Of a DNA stretch of 64,000 nt, positions 1 to 12,799 are shown piece after piece (the stretch's first letter is position 1; each line of letters opens with the position of its first letter). A program made the translations under genes and the position numbers. Origin of the DNA: Mya arenaria (lineage: Eukaryota; Mollusca; Bivalvia; Myida; Myidae); the NCBI RefSeq assembly GCF_026914265.1, contig NC_069134.1, forward strand, positions 16,771,205 through 16,835,204, written 5' to 3'. The notes beneath the pieces were generated by a model, which saw only the letters and a program-made list of their open reading frames with translations, was not told where the DNA came from and searched no databases.

Positions 1-390
1 AGTTATTGCACACATTACCTTATGTAATGAAACCAGACACAACTAGCGTTAAGCGCTAGTAAAATATAATATAATCATGACGGTTGGGTGTCGTCACTGT
101 TTTGTGCCATAATTTCTAAGCATATCATGCTATAAGTAGCGTGCGTATATTGAACTATCGTTGGTATTTATCTTCATGCTATTTATTGCACGCTACTTCT
201 GATAACCTTTCTGACATCAACATACTCTCCAATATGGCACGATTAATATTTACGTCGTACCTCGCAGTTTACCTAATGCACGAAAAAGCTCTGCTTACTG
301 GTTACCGTTACAGAATTGATACAGAAACGAAAACACCATGAAGTATGGTCAAACTCGCTTGCATAGCATTCATCACTTAGTTATACTTAC

Positions 391-1245
391 ATCATTGTTG
401 ATGACATTTCCCTGTGAATTTTGACCGCTGGTTGAGCCATCAATCCACTGTCCATTCTGAGCGTTTTGTCCAAACTGGTCATTCTGAGCGTTTTGTCCAA
501 ACGGGTCATTCTGAGCGTTTTGTCCAAACTGGTCATTCTGAGCGTTTTGTCCAAACTGGTCATTCTGAGCGTTTTGTCCAAACTGACCGTTAAGACCGTT
601 TAGTCCAAACAGACCATTTTGGCCATTTATTCCAAATTGACCATTCTGACCATTTAATCCAAACTGACCATTCTGACCGTTGAGTCCAAACTGACCATTC
701 CGACCTGTTGTCCACTGGCCTGACCACTGAGTTCCTGCACTCAAAGACGGTGTATTAGGAAATAATCGACCACCTTGATGGAAGAAAGTAGAAGTTGAGT
801 AAAAAGACTTTATAACATCCAAATATAGGTTGAGTCACCGTTAAATAGCGTTAAATAAATGTATTTCTCTATACTCAGTTCTTGTTTAATATTAAAATTG
901 AAAAATGAAAAATTAAGCTCAGGAATGCGACTTTGTCTATTGTTGTTCTATATCAAATACTTTTATAGTTTACAAGTATGTTGAAATTTTACGTTTCTCT
1001 ACAGTTAATCAAAATATGACAAACCTAAAGTAATGCTTAAACTTACCAAAACCAGTGTTTCCTGTCCATGCGCCATCTTGGTTTCTAGGTAGAGGAATCA
1101 TGGGTATAAATGGAGATGGCGCGAACGGCAGAATGTTAACAGGCATTTGGCGTGCCCCATGTCTGGGCCACATTGGCTGGGCAAAGGCGCAGGCTATCAT
1201 TGCCAGGATTAGACAAACGATGGACATTGTTTTGCACATTTGCAT
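391..1245 (-). CDS. Secreted Asn/Gln/Gly-rich repeat protein, copy A (3' exon outside the window)
   Basis: Unrecognised family. Coding exons read as 1245-1047 and 734-391, with donors GTAAGT at both ends and an AG acceptor before 734; the reading frame runs through both junctions. Residues 1-22 form a signal peptide (hydrophobic core SIVCLILAMIACAFA, likely cut before QPMWPRHG). A Pro-rich segment follows (about residues 35-53), then exon 3 encodes 9-residue (27-bp) repeats of the NGQNGQFGL and QNDQFGQNA types, about twelve in all. Low complexity and secretion suggest an extracellular structural protein, such as a shell-matrix, periostracal or byssal component; that role is inference. Exon 3 ends in phase 0 with a good donor, so a last exon like that of copy B should lie beyond the left edge. 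The open frame continues upstream past the exon 3 acceptor, so the longer ORF there is misleading. 181 residues are visible. Confidence 0.75.
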
Positions 1246-1276
1246 TGGTTTCCTTTGGTAAGGTTTTCGTTCTATT

Positions 1277-1643
1277 TCTGAAGAAGAAAATCATACTTAT
1301 GATTTTTATGTCATTGAAACATACATAAATCTTTACATACTAAACCGGTTTTATGAAGCACAAATAATTTAAAACAGTTTACAAATACCATTGTGAAATG
1401 TTTGAAATATCATCATATTATTTTTAAATATAGTACATTTAATGTTAAACCCAAAAAAGGTCAAGTGGTTTTACTATGTATTTTTCTTATGACTTTCGAC
1501 TAAAACACTCTGTGTCGTAAATTTAAATTGAATTTTCAGATTTACTAACCTCCTTTGTTAGGATATTCCTGTTGTTATGTTATTCCTGTTGTGATATCAA
1601 CAAACTTATGATGATGGTCAAGCAGAGAAGCTTGTTTATATAG
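1277..1643 (-). promoter_or_regulatory. TATA promoter, non-coding first exon and intron 1 of copy A
   Basis: On the minus strand a TATA box (CTATATAAA, 1643-1635) is followed by a short leader ending in a donor AG|GTTAGT after 1550. The next exon starts at 1277 after the acceptor TTCTTCTTCAG, 32 bases before the ATG at 1245. The same arrangement is conserved in copy B, which supports a real promoter and a leader intron. The leader carries two units of an AACAGGAATAACAT-type repeat. Confidence 0.6.
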
Positions 1644-2029
1644 CCCAAACCAACTTAATCTGGTCATCTCCATGGGTAATGACGCAACGGAAGTTCCAGG
1701 CCCATCCATGACGAATTAATTAAGCTTGCTTCCAACAACAATCGAAAATAATGTAAATGAATTTCTAATAACCAAATGAAATATTATATTAATGACTTCC
1801 TATACGTCGTTCGAACATTTAAGGTTGTAAAGTAGTTGTTAATGTCAAATTTTAGGATGTTCAGCTGTCATTATTGATGAAATATCAAATTCTCGCATAT
1901 TTAAACTATTCAAATTAAAAAGATTACTTTATGACAAATGTAAAACTATTGAATGTTTACAGTTTAGAATTAAATGGAGAAAACGTTTGTCTTACAGTTC
2001 AGTAAACCAATATGTTTTCTTTTAACAAT

Positions 2030-2305
2030 AAAATAGTTTTAATATTATTTGTAGTTCTAATATATATGTATATTCAAATAAAATATTCATATTCAAAAGT
2101 TTTATGTCAGAATATTGTTTTCGGTAAATGATCATAGCTTTATAATCATATATAATGTTTTCTTTAAAAAAAATAGTTTTAATATTATTTGTAGTTCTAA
2201 TATATATGTATATTCAAATAAAATATTCATATTCAAAAGTTTTATGTCAGAATATTGTTTTCGGTAAATGATCATAGCTTTATAATCATATATAAATTTG
2301 TGATA
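2030..2305. repeat. 140-bp tandem duplication
   Basis: The segment beginning AATAGTTTTAATATTATTTG occurs twice in direct order with a period of 140 bp (AATATTATTT at 2041 and again at 2181), running through TTCGGTAAATGATCATAGC in both. The copies look almost identical, so the event is recent. Confidence 0.85.
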
Positions 2306-5300
2306 TATTTACGGAATAAAGTAACTGTGCATAAAATTTATCTCAAACCGAGTGGTTCTAACATTTTTACACGTTGTTCACAAAGCAAAGCGACTCCGAT
2401 ATAAAGCGATACTTTCTAATTAGATGACACCCTTTTCATCATGTGATTATCTTTTAATATTCCTATACAATAGTTGATTGGTATTCAAGAACAGGTGTAT
2501 TGCTGCATGCAGAATTGCTTTATTCCGGAGGTATTGGACTCACACATAGGCTTGTTTTTCAAGTAAACATAAGATTGGTTGATAATATTAATGTCGCCAG
2601 CGATGGTATTCCATTTTAGATAGTTTCAGCCTTTCCCACTTCTATAGCACTGTATTTCAATGCAATTGTGATGTCATTTATTAACATATCACCAGCAACA
2701 ATGTTCCGGAATTAAACGGTATTCAGCTTGTTTGCCATCTGTCTTAAAGGTCCTGACACCGTCTGTCTGTCTTTAGACAAATTCAGGTGATCGTACACGT
2801 CTTTAACTTAAGCATGTACAGAGGGATTTTAAAATACTTTGCAAATGTGTTTGGAATATAAGGAAAATGAGTTTTGAGGAACACCTACGTCCCTACTTTA
2901 ATGGTCAACGTCATACTTAAAGTTTGATAATTACAGAATGCTGCAGATATGGACATACTGTACAGGAGATCGTGCCCGGGCTTTAACTTTGTCATTTACT
3001 AATACATTAATATAATCAATGTATTGTTCAGTTAAATGTTTGAGTGGCAACCAGCATCTTGTTTGTAAACAACGAACAAAAATTGTTAAAGCTCGTGGTT
3101 GTTCAATGTTAGTGAGGCATTAGCGTCCATTGTTTAAACATAATTGCATTGTGTTAGCGCTATGTCGGGCTGAAGGCTTAACACATCAACGATTCGATGC
3201 TGAATGAAAGCTCAAGGTTTTCAAAACAAAACGGTCGTTGTATTGATATATGTGACAACATTCAAGATTTCGATTTCCCTTCTATCCATGACCCCCTACG
3301 AGGCATAAATTTCACCAATTGAGAATGCATGGTTGCATAATTGCATGGTAGAGTATACGTAACTATTGTTGCATTTGCAGACGATGTTGAATGCTTGATG
3401 TAACTTATTAAGGCACTATGTGTAAATAAATGTGTAATTGAAAGAATAAACATATCTGATCTCATTTAAAATATGTATTCACTTTTAAAAAGCCCAGAAT
3501 GAAACCTGTAACGACTATGTTACTTCTTGTTTGTCGTGTTGATCCCGTTTAGACTGCAGAACGGGGTTTATATGTTTAAAGTTTCGACTACTGGACTTGT
3601 TTCTGTTGTATTTCGTATAAATATTTTAAAGGTATTTTCGATCGTATCAAACTGCAATTGCATATTTGCGGAGGCTCAGTCCAAGTCATTGTGGAAATGA
3701 ATTTATCTAGAATGCCCTCTATGACGATACTGGATCTTCCCCATCTCTGTCATTTTTAAAAACATACTCCAAGCAAGAAAAAGACAATCGTCCCATTATT
3801 CTCCTATGAAGGCGAGCGGACGTCGAGTGCTACTCATGCAATGCGGCATATTCACTGTAGCAGCCATAAACATTGTTTTGTTCTTTCTCAAAACATAGTA
3901 AACAGCCCATATTGTCAGTGGTGAAATAAAAGATGCTCGTCACTTCCTGTTTTTCCTGTTCGTTCTCACACAATATACGCCTCAGCTTGTTTGACTACTT
4001 ATTTACCTGTCTTCAGGTTCATACTTTTTATCTACGTCTTTTTAGATCGCAGGACGCCACGAACCAGTGTAGATATACCATATTAAAATAGAATTCGGCT
4101 AGCCAACACACCATGATTCTGTGTACATTGTATAAACAGACCAATGAGTCGTCCCCCTTTTTTCGCAATACATTCTGTTGGTGTTTTTTTACTTAACTTT
4201 CAAGCCCTCGTTTATACAAACTCATAATCAACTCGAATGAGCGACAGAAGAGAAACTAATCGATTCAATCCAATTTTAATCATTCAACATATTTCAGATA
4301 AACAGACGTTCTTATGTTGTATGTGTATATGCCTTTTGGTATCATAAATTTAAATCAGAAATGTTTAAACCAAGATTGCAAAAAAAATTGTGGTTCTTGG
4401 CCATATCATAATTTAAGTATTTTAGTAAGTACGCGCTACATTAATTTTATATAAAATGGGTACTTATTTTAAAAGTGACAACGAGTGAATTTTAGTATGC
4501 AAAAGTAAAGGGCAATTTGGGAAACTAACTAAATCAACAAATTATATTAATCTTGACTCTGTGAATTCTCCTGGCAAACATTGCCAGGCACCTGACTGAC
4601 TATGATTCATTATTATATTTCATCAATTCTATTTACGGGTTTGTATCAATATGAATTATATAAAAAAATACATGCGTATTAATGGCAAAAAACAACACTT
4701 ATAATGAGATTTTAACATTGTATTATCGTTTCGTATACAAATTTGTTCACGCTTAAATATCGAAAATACAAGCAAATACGTATGTATTTGTTAAAACTCT
4801 AATAAAATCATTATACAGTTTATTGTTATTTATCTAAGATTTTCAACTTTCGATGATTGAAGGATATTCTTTTTTCACGTTATATATTGTGGAGACAGTG
4901 TTAGAATTTTAAATGAAGATTGTATTGAAGTGAAAAGTGATGCTGTACTAAGTGAATAATTATTCTTGTGTATAGCATAAATTCTGCCATGTTTAAATCT
5001 GTTTTACAGTCTATAAATGAAAAGAAAATCATAGTAGCTTTTCGTATGATTTTTGAAAGCACGGAGAAATAAATCGTTAATGGTAACAAAATGACGCTCG
5101 TGATATTTACTTTATACTCACATGACGAACGGATACACTGATTTCGTTACTTTCGAAAATGAATGTGAGCAGGGGTAGTATAAAATGTTGCCACAGTTAA
5201 GCGAATTTCGGGTATGCCATGATGAGGGCAGGCGTTTGTCTTAGTTTAAATGTGGTTTCACCTGGTTGTTTCATATATGAATAGAAATTTATAGAGGTCC

Positions 5301-5394
5301 TATTTTAAACGAGATCATGGCAAAAACTAGGAAATCAAATGTGAAAAAAACACCTAGAAATTTGACGTTCAACCATTTACGTTATTACTTTATT

Positions 5395-5660
5395 TAGGAT
5401 TGTTGGGATACGAGTGAGGTTGTGCACGCAAACTGTTTTAAACCCCCAGTAAATTTACATTTTACTGACCGTTCCAAGGCGGTACCTTGATAAACATACC
5501 TAGTTTTTTATATATAGTATGTATGCAATGTGCTGCTTGTGGAGTTTTGTGCTGTTCTTCCATGTTACTTCATTGTGATTTTGTGTTCTTTGTCTTTGGC
5601 GTTTACCCAGTGTCATTAAACCGGGTTTATGTTTATATCTTAATGTTCAGTATAGCTTTT
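5395..5660 (+). repeat. Possible bivalve interspersed repeat
   Basis: The stretch containing GTGCACGCAAACTG, ACCCCCAGTAAATTTACA, ACCGTTCCAAGGCGGTACC and GGCGTTTACCCAGTGTC resembles, from memory, a high-copy bivalve repeat. No second copy is visible in this window, so the call rests on recall alone. Confidence 0.3.
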
Positions 5661-7058
5661 TTAAGAATAGACTATAAATATACTACATGGTCGAGAATGT
5701 GATATCCCAACCCGAGCGTAGAGAGTCTTGTGGAAACCTGATTTACCGAGTTTCCACAGTTCAGCCAGTGCAATGGATCGATGAACCTATCTAAGAAGCC
5801 CCCACCTCTTTTAAACAAAATGTGAACATGTAATTTATTTGTTTTACATACGGGCACTTTCTCATGCTTGCCCATGGGCATGATTAGAAGATTTAGCTTT
5901 GCCAAATATTTGGAGCTATACTACAAGGGATCTTCAGAGCCGAGCGGTAGCCAAGAACATCAAGTAAGAGCTATATATCTTCAACGACAAGGTACAACAC
6001 ATAAGCGGCTGTTCATATGGACGAGTGGGGTTCAAGATATCTTAAGATCATAAATTTCATTTGATTACTAAGCGAATGTCAGAAAGATATTTCAAGGGAC
6101 TCGAGCGTTCACGTTTTCAGGGTCGGATATCGACATAAGGTTTTCTCGTGATATGTGAACAAATACTTAAACAATTATACAACATGATAGCAAGCTAAAA
6201 TTAGAGTTCTATGTTTAACCGATAATAAAACATGTGAATTAAGGTGCTCTGTTCTGCCGAAAAGAGATATTCACGCTATTTAACATTGAAATATTAATTC
6301 TTAACATTGCAAAATTCTTATTCTTCAATAAATCTCTGTCAGTTGCTGTTCGGCGAAGGTGAAGAAGCAGATTAGATCAATCAAATTTAACATACTTTGA
6401 ATAAGTTTTTCCAATACGAAATATGTAAACAAATCTCGACATTTTAACGTGTAACTCTGGATAAGTCTAACATGGGCCTGTAGTATTATAGGTTTGGTTA
6501 TGTTTAAATTCCAAATCGTTAGCATGCTATACCATTTTACACCATGTGCTCCATCTCAGCATTGCACTGTTGAATAAATCATCTACATACCGTTAGGTAT
6601 ATGCAATTAGTTTATCCCTTTGATGTTTTGTTTTCTAGAAAATAATGATTTTAACTGACTGATCAAATGCTTACTCTCATTGAAAAATGTTTCATGTATG
6701 TTTAACGTTTTAGTGCTGCCGTGTATAGATAATATAGTATATTGATGTTAAATTTGCATCTAGTATTCTTCAACGAGTATTGGTGGTGTCTGTATTCATA
6801 TATATATTTGTTTGCTAGATCTGAGAAGTGTTTGTGTTCCTCGATTTCTAATTATTTTCCTTGAATCATGTGTGTAGCCTATTCAGAAAGTCACTCACGT
6901 TAAATGTAAATCACATAAATACAATTTCATACAAAAATATTTATTCTTAGGCTGCATTCACATCGTATATAAATTACATTATTGCACATCTTTATAAATA
7001 ATACATCAATAAATATACAAAACTAAAGTGTAAGTCTGTTGCAATATGTTTGTAACAA

Positions 7059-8754
7059 CTACTTTTTCCACCAAGTAGCCTGATTGTTTGGAATTCCATT
7101 GTTAACAAGGCCGGTCCCAAACCTCTGATTAAAGGAACCCGTCTGCTGACGGTTAGGTACAGCGGGGAAGTTCATATCTTGAGAACCAGTCCACGAGTTC
7201 TGTCGTACACCATTTCCAAAACCATTATTGCTCACTCCACTCTGTTGAAAGCCAGGCCACTGCTTAGTGCCGAGCTGGTTGTTGAATCCCTGACCTCCGA
7301 GCACCTGCTGAGAAAGCCCAGCTCCAGATTGGGTATTGCCGCCGATACCAGCGTTAAGTTGCTTGTATGTTGCCCATGGATCACCGCTAGTACCCGTGTT
7401 AAGCTGAAGAGATTATAACAAATTATATTAAAATTAAGCACTAAACTTTATAAATGAATACACTTAAAACATATGTCTGTATAGAAGCACTTTTCTCTTT
7501 CAATTTGGTAGCTAATATATCATCATTTTTAATAGAAATGAGGCTAAAGCAAGGGTTAAATACTAGGGTTGAACTTGTGATATAAGTTCTAATTATTGCA
7601 CACATTACCTTATGTAATGAAACCAGACACAATCAGCGTGACGCGATAGTAAAATATAATATCAGTAATATCATGACGGTTGTGTGTAGTCACTGTTTCG
7701 TGCAATAAGAAGCGTGCGTTTATTGAACTATCGTTTGTATTATCTTCACGCTGTTTATTGCACGCTACTTTTGTACGGTAACCTTTCTGACATCAACATA
7801 CTCTCCAATATGGCAATTAATAACGTCGTACCTCGCAGTTTACCTTATGCACGCTCTGTAAGCTCTGCTTACTAGTTACCGTTACAGAGTTGATACAGAA
7901 TCGAAAACACCATGAAGTATGGTAAAATTTGCTTTCACTGCTTGCATCACTGAGTTATACTTACATCATTGGTGAAGCCATTTCCCTGTGAATCAAGGGC
8001 CCATGAATTTAGACCGCTGGATGAGCCATCAATCCACTGTCCATTCTGAGCGTTTTGTCCAAACTGGTCATTCTGAGCGTTTAGTCCAAACTGACCGTTC
8101 AGACCGTTTAGTCCAAACAGATCATTCTGACCATTTATTCCAAATTGACCATTCTGACCATTAAATCCAAACTGACCATTCTGGCCGTTGAGTCCAAGCT
8201 GACCATTCTGACCTGTTGTCCACTGGTCTGACCACTGAGTTCCTGCAATCAAATACAGTGTATTAACAGGAAATAGTGGACCACCTAGATGGAAAAGCAG
8301 ACGTTGAGCGAAAAGACTTATTATCATCCAAATATAGGTTGAGTCACCCTTAAATAGCGTTAAATAAATCTATTTCTCTATACTCAGTTCTTGTTTAATA
8401 TTAAACTTGAAAAATAAAAAAATAAGCTTAAAAATTTGACTTTGTCTATTGTTGTTCTATATCAAATACTTTTATAGTTTACAAGTATGTTGAGATTTTA
8501 CGTTTCTCTACAGTTACACAATATATGACAAACCTAAAGTAATGCTCAAACCTACCAAAACCAGTGTTTCCTGTCCATGCGCCATCTTGGTTTCTAGGTA
8601 ATGGAATCATGGGTATAAATGGAGATGGCGCGAACGGCAGAATGTTAATAGGCATTTGGCGTGCCCCATGTCTAGGCCACATTGGATGGGCAAAGGCGCA
8701 GGCTATCATTGCCAGGAATAGGCAAACGATGGACATTGTTTTGCACATTTGCAT
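7059..8754 (-). CDS. Secreted Asn/Gln/Gly-rich repeat protein, copy B (complete, 273 aa)
   Basis: Paralogue of copy A. Coding exons 8754-8556, 8242-7965 and 7403-7059 have consistent phases (1, then 0) and good splice sites (donors GTAGGT and GTAAGT, acceptors TTGCAG and CTCTTCAG). Signal peptide 1-22 ends AFA-HPMWPRHG; residues 23-67 are Pro-rich and nearly identical to copy A. Exon 3 encodes fewer 9-residue repeats than A, with only two QNAQNDQFG-type units against five. The last exon encodes a 114-residue Gly/Asn/Gln-rich tail with scattered Trp (KQWPGFQQ, NSWTGSQD) ending NNQATWWKK. No known domain is visible. A structural extracellular role is inferred only from secretion and composition. 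Copies A and B lie head-to-tail, so they arose by tandem duplication. Confidence 0.8.
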
Positions 8755-9270
8755 TGGTTTCCTTTGGTAAGGTTTTAGTTCTGTTTCTGAAGAAGAAAAT
8801 CATATTTATGCAATTTTATGTCATCGAAACATACATAAATCTTTACATACTAACCGGTTTTATGAAGCACAAATAATTTAAAACACGTTTTAAAACACCG
8901 TTATGTAATGTTCGAAATATTGTCATTTTTTTTTAAAAATATAGTTCATTTAATGTTAAAACACGGACCAAAATTGATCAAGTGGTTTTACTATGATTTC
9001 TTTTATGAATTTCGACCAAAAACCTCTGTAACGTAAAATTAAATTATTTTTTTCAGATTTACTAACCTCCTTTTTTAGGTTATTCCTGTTGTTAGGCTAT
9101 TCCTGTTGTTATGTTATTCCTGTTGTTATGTTATTCCTGTTGTGATATTAGCAAACTTATGATGATGGCCAAACGGAGATGCTTGTTTATATAGCCCAAA
9201 CCAACTTAATCTGGTCATCTCCATTGGTAATGACGCAACGGAAGTTTCAGGCCCGTTCATGACGAATGAA
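7575..9270 (-). repeat. Tandem gene duplication unit (homologous to 1-1710)
   Basis: Intron 3 sequence (AATTATTGCACACATTACC at 7593, matching position 4 onward), both upstream coding exons, introns, leader and promoter can be followed in the same order in the two regions. Similarity fades just upstream of the promoter near 1,720 and 9,270. Introns as well as exons are alike, so the duplication is fairly recent. Confidence 0.85.
9074..9194 (-). promoter_or_regulatory. TATA promoter and expanded leader repeat of copy B
   Basis: The TATA box (CTATATAAA, 9194-9186) is in the same context as in copy A. The leader exon carries four units of a 17-bp repeat (TTATTCCTGTTGTTATG on the plus strand) where copy A has two. 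The donor AG|GTTAGT is conserved at about 9067. Confidence 0.6.
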
Positions 9271-9563
9271 TTAAATAAACAACCAACCAACAGTCGAAAA
9301 AAATGTAAACAAATTACTAATCACCGCAAGAAATGTTATATTGAGGACTTCCTATACGTCATTCGTACATTTTAAGGTTTTCGGCAATTTTCTACTTGTT
9401 AAACAAGTTGTTAATGTCAAACTACGCGATATTTAGCTGTCATTATTGATGAAAAATCAATGATCGCATGTTTAAACTATTTAAATAAAATCGATAACAT
9501 TCATGAAAAATCTATCAAAATGTTATGTTTACAGTTTAAAGCGAAATAAATAACACGTAGGCC

Positions 9564-9928
9564 TTAAAGCTGCACTCTCACAGATTGAACGTTTTGACAA
9601 CCTTTTGGGGGTTTTTTGTCTTGGAACGAGCCAATCTTTGCTAAAATCCATGGAAACCTGTTGTATAAGACTACTGACAATAAATTAGATCGCATTTTTT
9701 TTATATTTAAGTTCAAAAATTAATGTCTTATGCATTTTCTTAAACCTTTAGTAACGGTTTAAGCCATAAAACATCAATTTTCGAACGGAAATATGAAAAT
9801 CTGCGATCTGATCTTTTGTCAGCAATCTTATATCATTGATTTGCAGATTTTTACGCAAAAATTTGCTCTTTCCAAGACAAAAAATAAAAAAGTTGTAAAA
9901 AGTGGTAAATCTGTGAGTGCAGCTTTAA
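9564..9928. mobile_element. TTAA-flanked inverted-repeat element (MITE), about 357 bp
   Basis: The left end reads TTAA|AGCTGCACTCTCACAGATT and the right end reads AATCTGTGAGTGCAGCT|TTAA. These are imperfect terminal inverted repeats with TTAA duplicated outside. TTAA targets are used by piggyBac and Kolobok transposases, so this is a non-autonomous relative of one of them. No transposase is encoded; the 76-residue ORF inside is incidental. Confidence 0.8.
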
Positions 9929-9929
9929 A

Positions 9930-11775
9930 GTTAATGAACCACCGTGCTGAAACCACGAAAAAGACTGTTTCTGTTTTTAAATCTTTAGTATTGATTTTTA
10001 CTTTGAATTACGTTGTGTTCTAAAAACTACAAACGTGAATTTCGATAGGAAATTGTTAATAAAAATGTACTTGTCTTTGAAGGTTTGCACACACGAATGG
10101 CTTTGGCCAAATGGGTTGAATACAAAATTTTATTGCTTGGACAGTATTTTATTTTCTGTTTCCATCTTAATGTTATAATGGCATCATGTATAGGTATTTT
10201 TCAATTTCGAACACTGTCCTGTATTCAATATATGCTACCAATACATATCTCATCAATACCAATGCTGAAATAGTATGGCTAAAGAAAACACAACAAAACA
10301 AAACCTAAATTCACATTTCAACACAGTGTTTATAGGTAAATGATCATAGTTTTATACTCATATTATTCCTAAACAATTGTGGTATACTTTCGGAATAAAG
10401 CAACTATGCATTGTAGTTATCTTAATACAAATTGATAACATATTGACTGATATTACATAAGAAGATGTCACCCTTTTCACAACGTTGTCATCATTTAATT
10501 TTCTTTTTAATGGTTTGTTTTGGTATTACGAAAAGATATTGTTGCATGCGCAATTACTTTATTCTGCTAATACACTTGCCTTATATTAAACAAAAGTAAA
10601 ACAATCAACACACAATTTGTCAACTATGCAAAACACTCGCTTAAACCTATATTAATATAATATATATATATACTAACTTGTTGAAAATTACATAAAGCGA
10701 ATATCAGAATATCGAATACAACTGAATGATTATAAGCATATTGATAAAAACGCATTCAAGATGCTCTATGCAATTTATGGTGAAGGTAAAACACAACTCG
10801 ATCTTCAGTTCCACATCTGCAATATGCTTTAAATGTTCTTGGCTCTTTATAACGCAATATCAGTATATGTATTGCTACGCTGTGCTATGTTTTGTTTTAG
10901 CCTCTATACTGTCATTTTATTATGTGCAAAACACCAAATGCCGGCGTATTCGCAAAAAAACGGCATGCTATGTTTAGTATTTAGTGGGGTTTTGGGGGCA
11001 GATTGGCTTCCACTATTTCAGTCTCATTTTCAGTCTTGCGATAGGCAACTCTCAAATAACTGTCTATGGACAATTTGTGGTGTTTCTAAATAAGATCAGT
11101 CGGGTCTGGTCATAGATACACCGTACCAGAACCGTGGATATTTTATCTACACTTCCTCCGAGCCTTTCTCAATATTTCCCAAACTCAAGACAATGAAAAT
11201 GAAAATTAAATGAATATTAAAAAGGTAATGATTTCCTTGATGGCAATGATGGGCAATAGTATATCCACTACGGGCATGTCTTTGTTGCTGTAAATCAATT
11301 ATGGACTTGATGAAGTTTGTTTAATTATAATCGTATTATGATATATATATACGACTCGCTATCTAGCAAATTTCCTGAGCCCGTTGAATGTGTATTATTT
11401 AACAACTCGCGGCAGATATATATGTTTTTGTTTTTGAAGCTTTTATTGCATTTATGCAACAATGCAAATATCCTAGAAATAAGAATACAAATTGTATGGT
11501 GTAATCGATATTTGAAAGTAAAAGGTAAATTCAGATTAAATTTTGGGTTATATGTTTATGAAATATTTAATTAAATAAGATATATTTGTTAAATTAATGT
11601 AAAATTCTATAATATTTGGATTTTTAAATCAGCAGTTAAAAAGCTATTCAAAAACATTGGCAGCAAATATTAGATACGTATAATTGAAAAAATCAAAAGC
11701 ATCGAATATAAACGATATATCCCTGAGAACTGTGAGATCTATGTATGCTTTTGTTAGATCTTAAGTTAAACATTG
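9930..11775. other. Gene-free stretch
   Basis: AT-rich sequence with short ORFs up to 86 codons, none recognisable. A segment at about 10,335-10,400 (GGTAAATGATCATAGTTTTATA) resembles the 140-bp duplicated sequence at 2,105-2,300, suggesting an old dispersed or duplicated piece. Confidence 0.4.
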
Positions 11776-11779
11776 CAAT

Positions 11780-12795
11780 CAATATTCAGATTTTATCGAA
11801 ATATCGGTCGGTTTAAAGCAAGGTGATATTTGTTCGCCTCTTTTCTGGTCAATCTTCATAGAAGACCTGGAACTATATTTACAGTCAAACATTGATAGTG
11901 GAATTACAGTTGAGGAAATCAGTCTTATTTTAATGTTGTGTGCTGACGATATGGTGATTCTAGCCGAAATAGTAGAAGACATGCAGCGCAGTTTGGACAA
12001 TCTTAATGCATACTGTGATATATGGGAACTAAGAGTAAATATTGATTAAACAAATATTATTGTGTTTAGACGTCGCGGTCGTTTACGAAATGATGAATAC
12101 TGGATGTATGGTGTCACTTCTCTAGAGATTGTAGACAACGTTATTTAATTATTTAGGAACGATTTTAAATCGTTATGAGTCATTCAATTCAAATGTACAT
12201 CTATTAGGTGGAAAGGCCTTAAACGTGTTGTTGTTCAATTAAAAAGAGTTTAGTTTTACAGCGAAGACAAAAGGCCAATTGTGTGATGAGTTTGTAGTGT
12301 CTATACTCAACTATTCATCAGAAGTTTGGGGTTTTACAAAATCCAACGAAATTGAGCGTATACATTTGCGTTTCTGTAAACGAATTTTAGGTGCAAATTG
12401 TCTGCAAGTAATGCTGCTATCTATGGTGAACTGGGACGACGCCCGCTATTCATAAATATATATTATAGAATAATAAAGTACTGGTTTAATTTGCTGTGTT
12501 CAGAGAATTGCATAATGAAAACATTATATGTATGTTCCTTGAATGATTTACTGAATAACAAAAATAACTGGTTGTCAAATGTGAAAAACTTGTTGTATAT
12601 ATATATATGGTTTTGGTGAGGTGTGGGAACAGGCTCATTTAGTTGATAAAGATATATTTTTACTGAGCTTAAAACAAAGATTATATGATTGTTATATGCA
12701 AAACTGGAGAGATGATATAATGAAAAATTCAGTATTAAATGTGTATAAGGAAATTATGGTTAGCTTTGAATACGAAATCTTTGCATCGTGACATA
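11780..12795 (+). pseudogene. LINE reverse transcriptase, C-terminal part (decayed)
   Basis: Frames read SVGLKQGDICSPLFWSIFIE, then a palm-type motif LCADDMVILAE, then a long LINE-like C-terminal region with motifs such as AAIYGELGRRPLF, RIIKYWFNLL, LYDCYMQNWRDDI and FEYEIF. The order matches the thumb and downstream part of a non-LTR retrotransposon ORF2. Several stops and frame changes show it is dead. The 5' part (endonuclease, fingers) is missing. The clade cannot be settled by eye. Confidence 0.75.
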
Positions 12796-12799
12796 TAAC

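Larger units (their letters stand above)
1700..6900. other. Intergenic stretch between copies A and B; no convincing gene
   Basis: About 5 kb of AT-rich sequence with only short scattered ORFs, none with a recognisable domain or splice context. It holds a 140-bp perfect or near-perfect tandem duplication (about 2030-2305) and a probable interspersed repeat (about 5395-5660). A TTTATT at about 6943-6950, AATAAA on the minus strand, is a plausible polyadenylation signal for copy B. Confidence 0.5.

Noticed and set aside
373-822. Single 149-codon gene
   Set aside because: The ORF runs through a clear acceptor at 735-736 and a donor at 390-389; the matching exon structure in copy B shows it is an internal exon.
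1055-8770. Plus-strand 68-codon ORFs conserved in both copies (1055-1261 and 8564-8770)
   Set aside because: They are exact antisense of the signal-peptide exon; conservation is explained by the minus-strand coding sequence.
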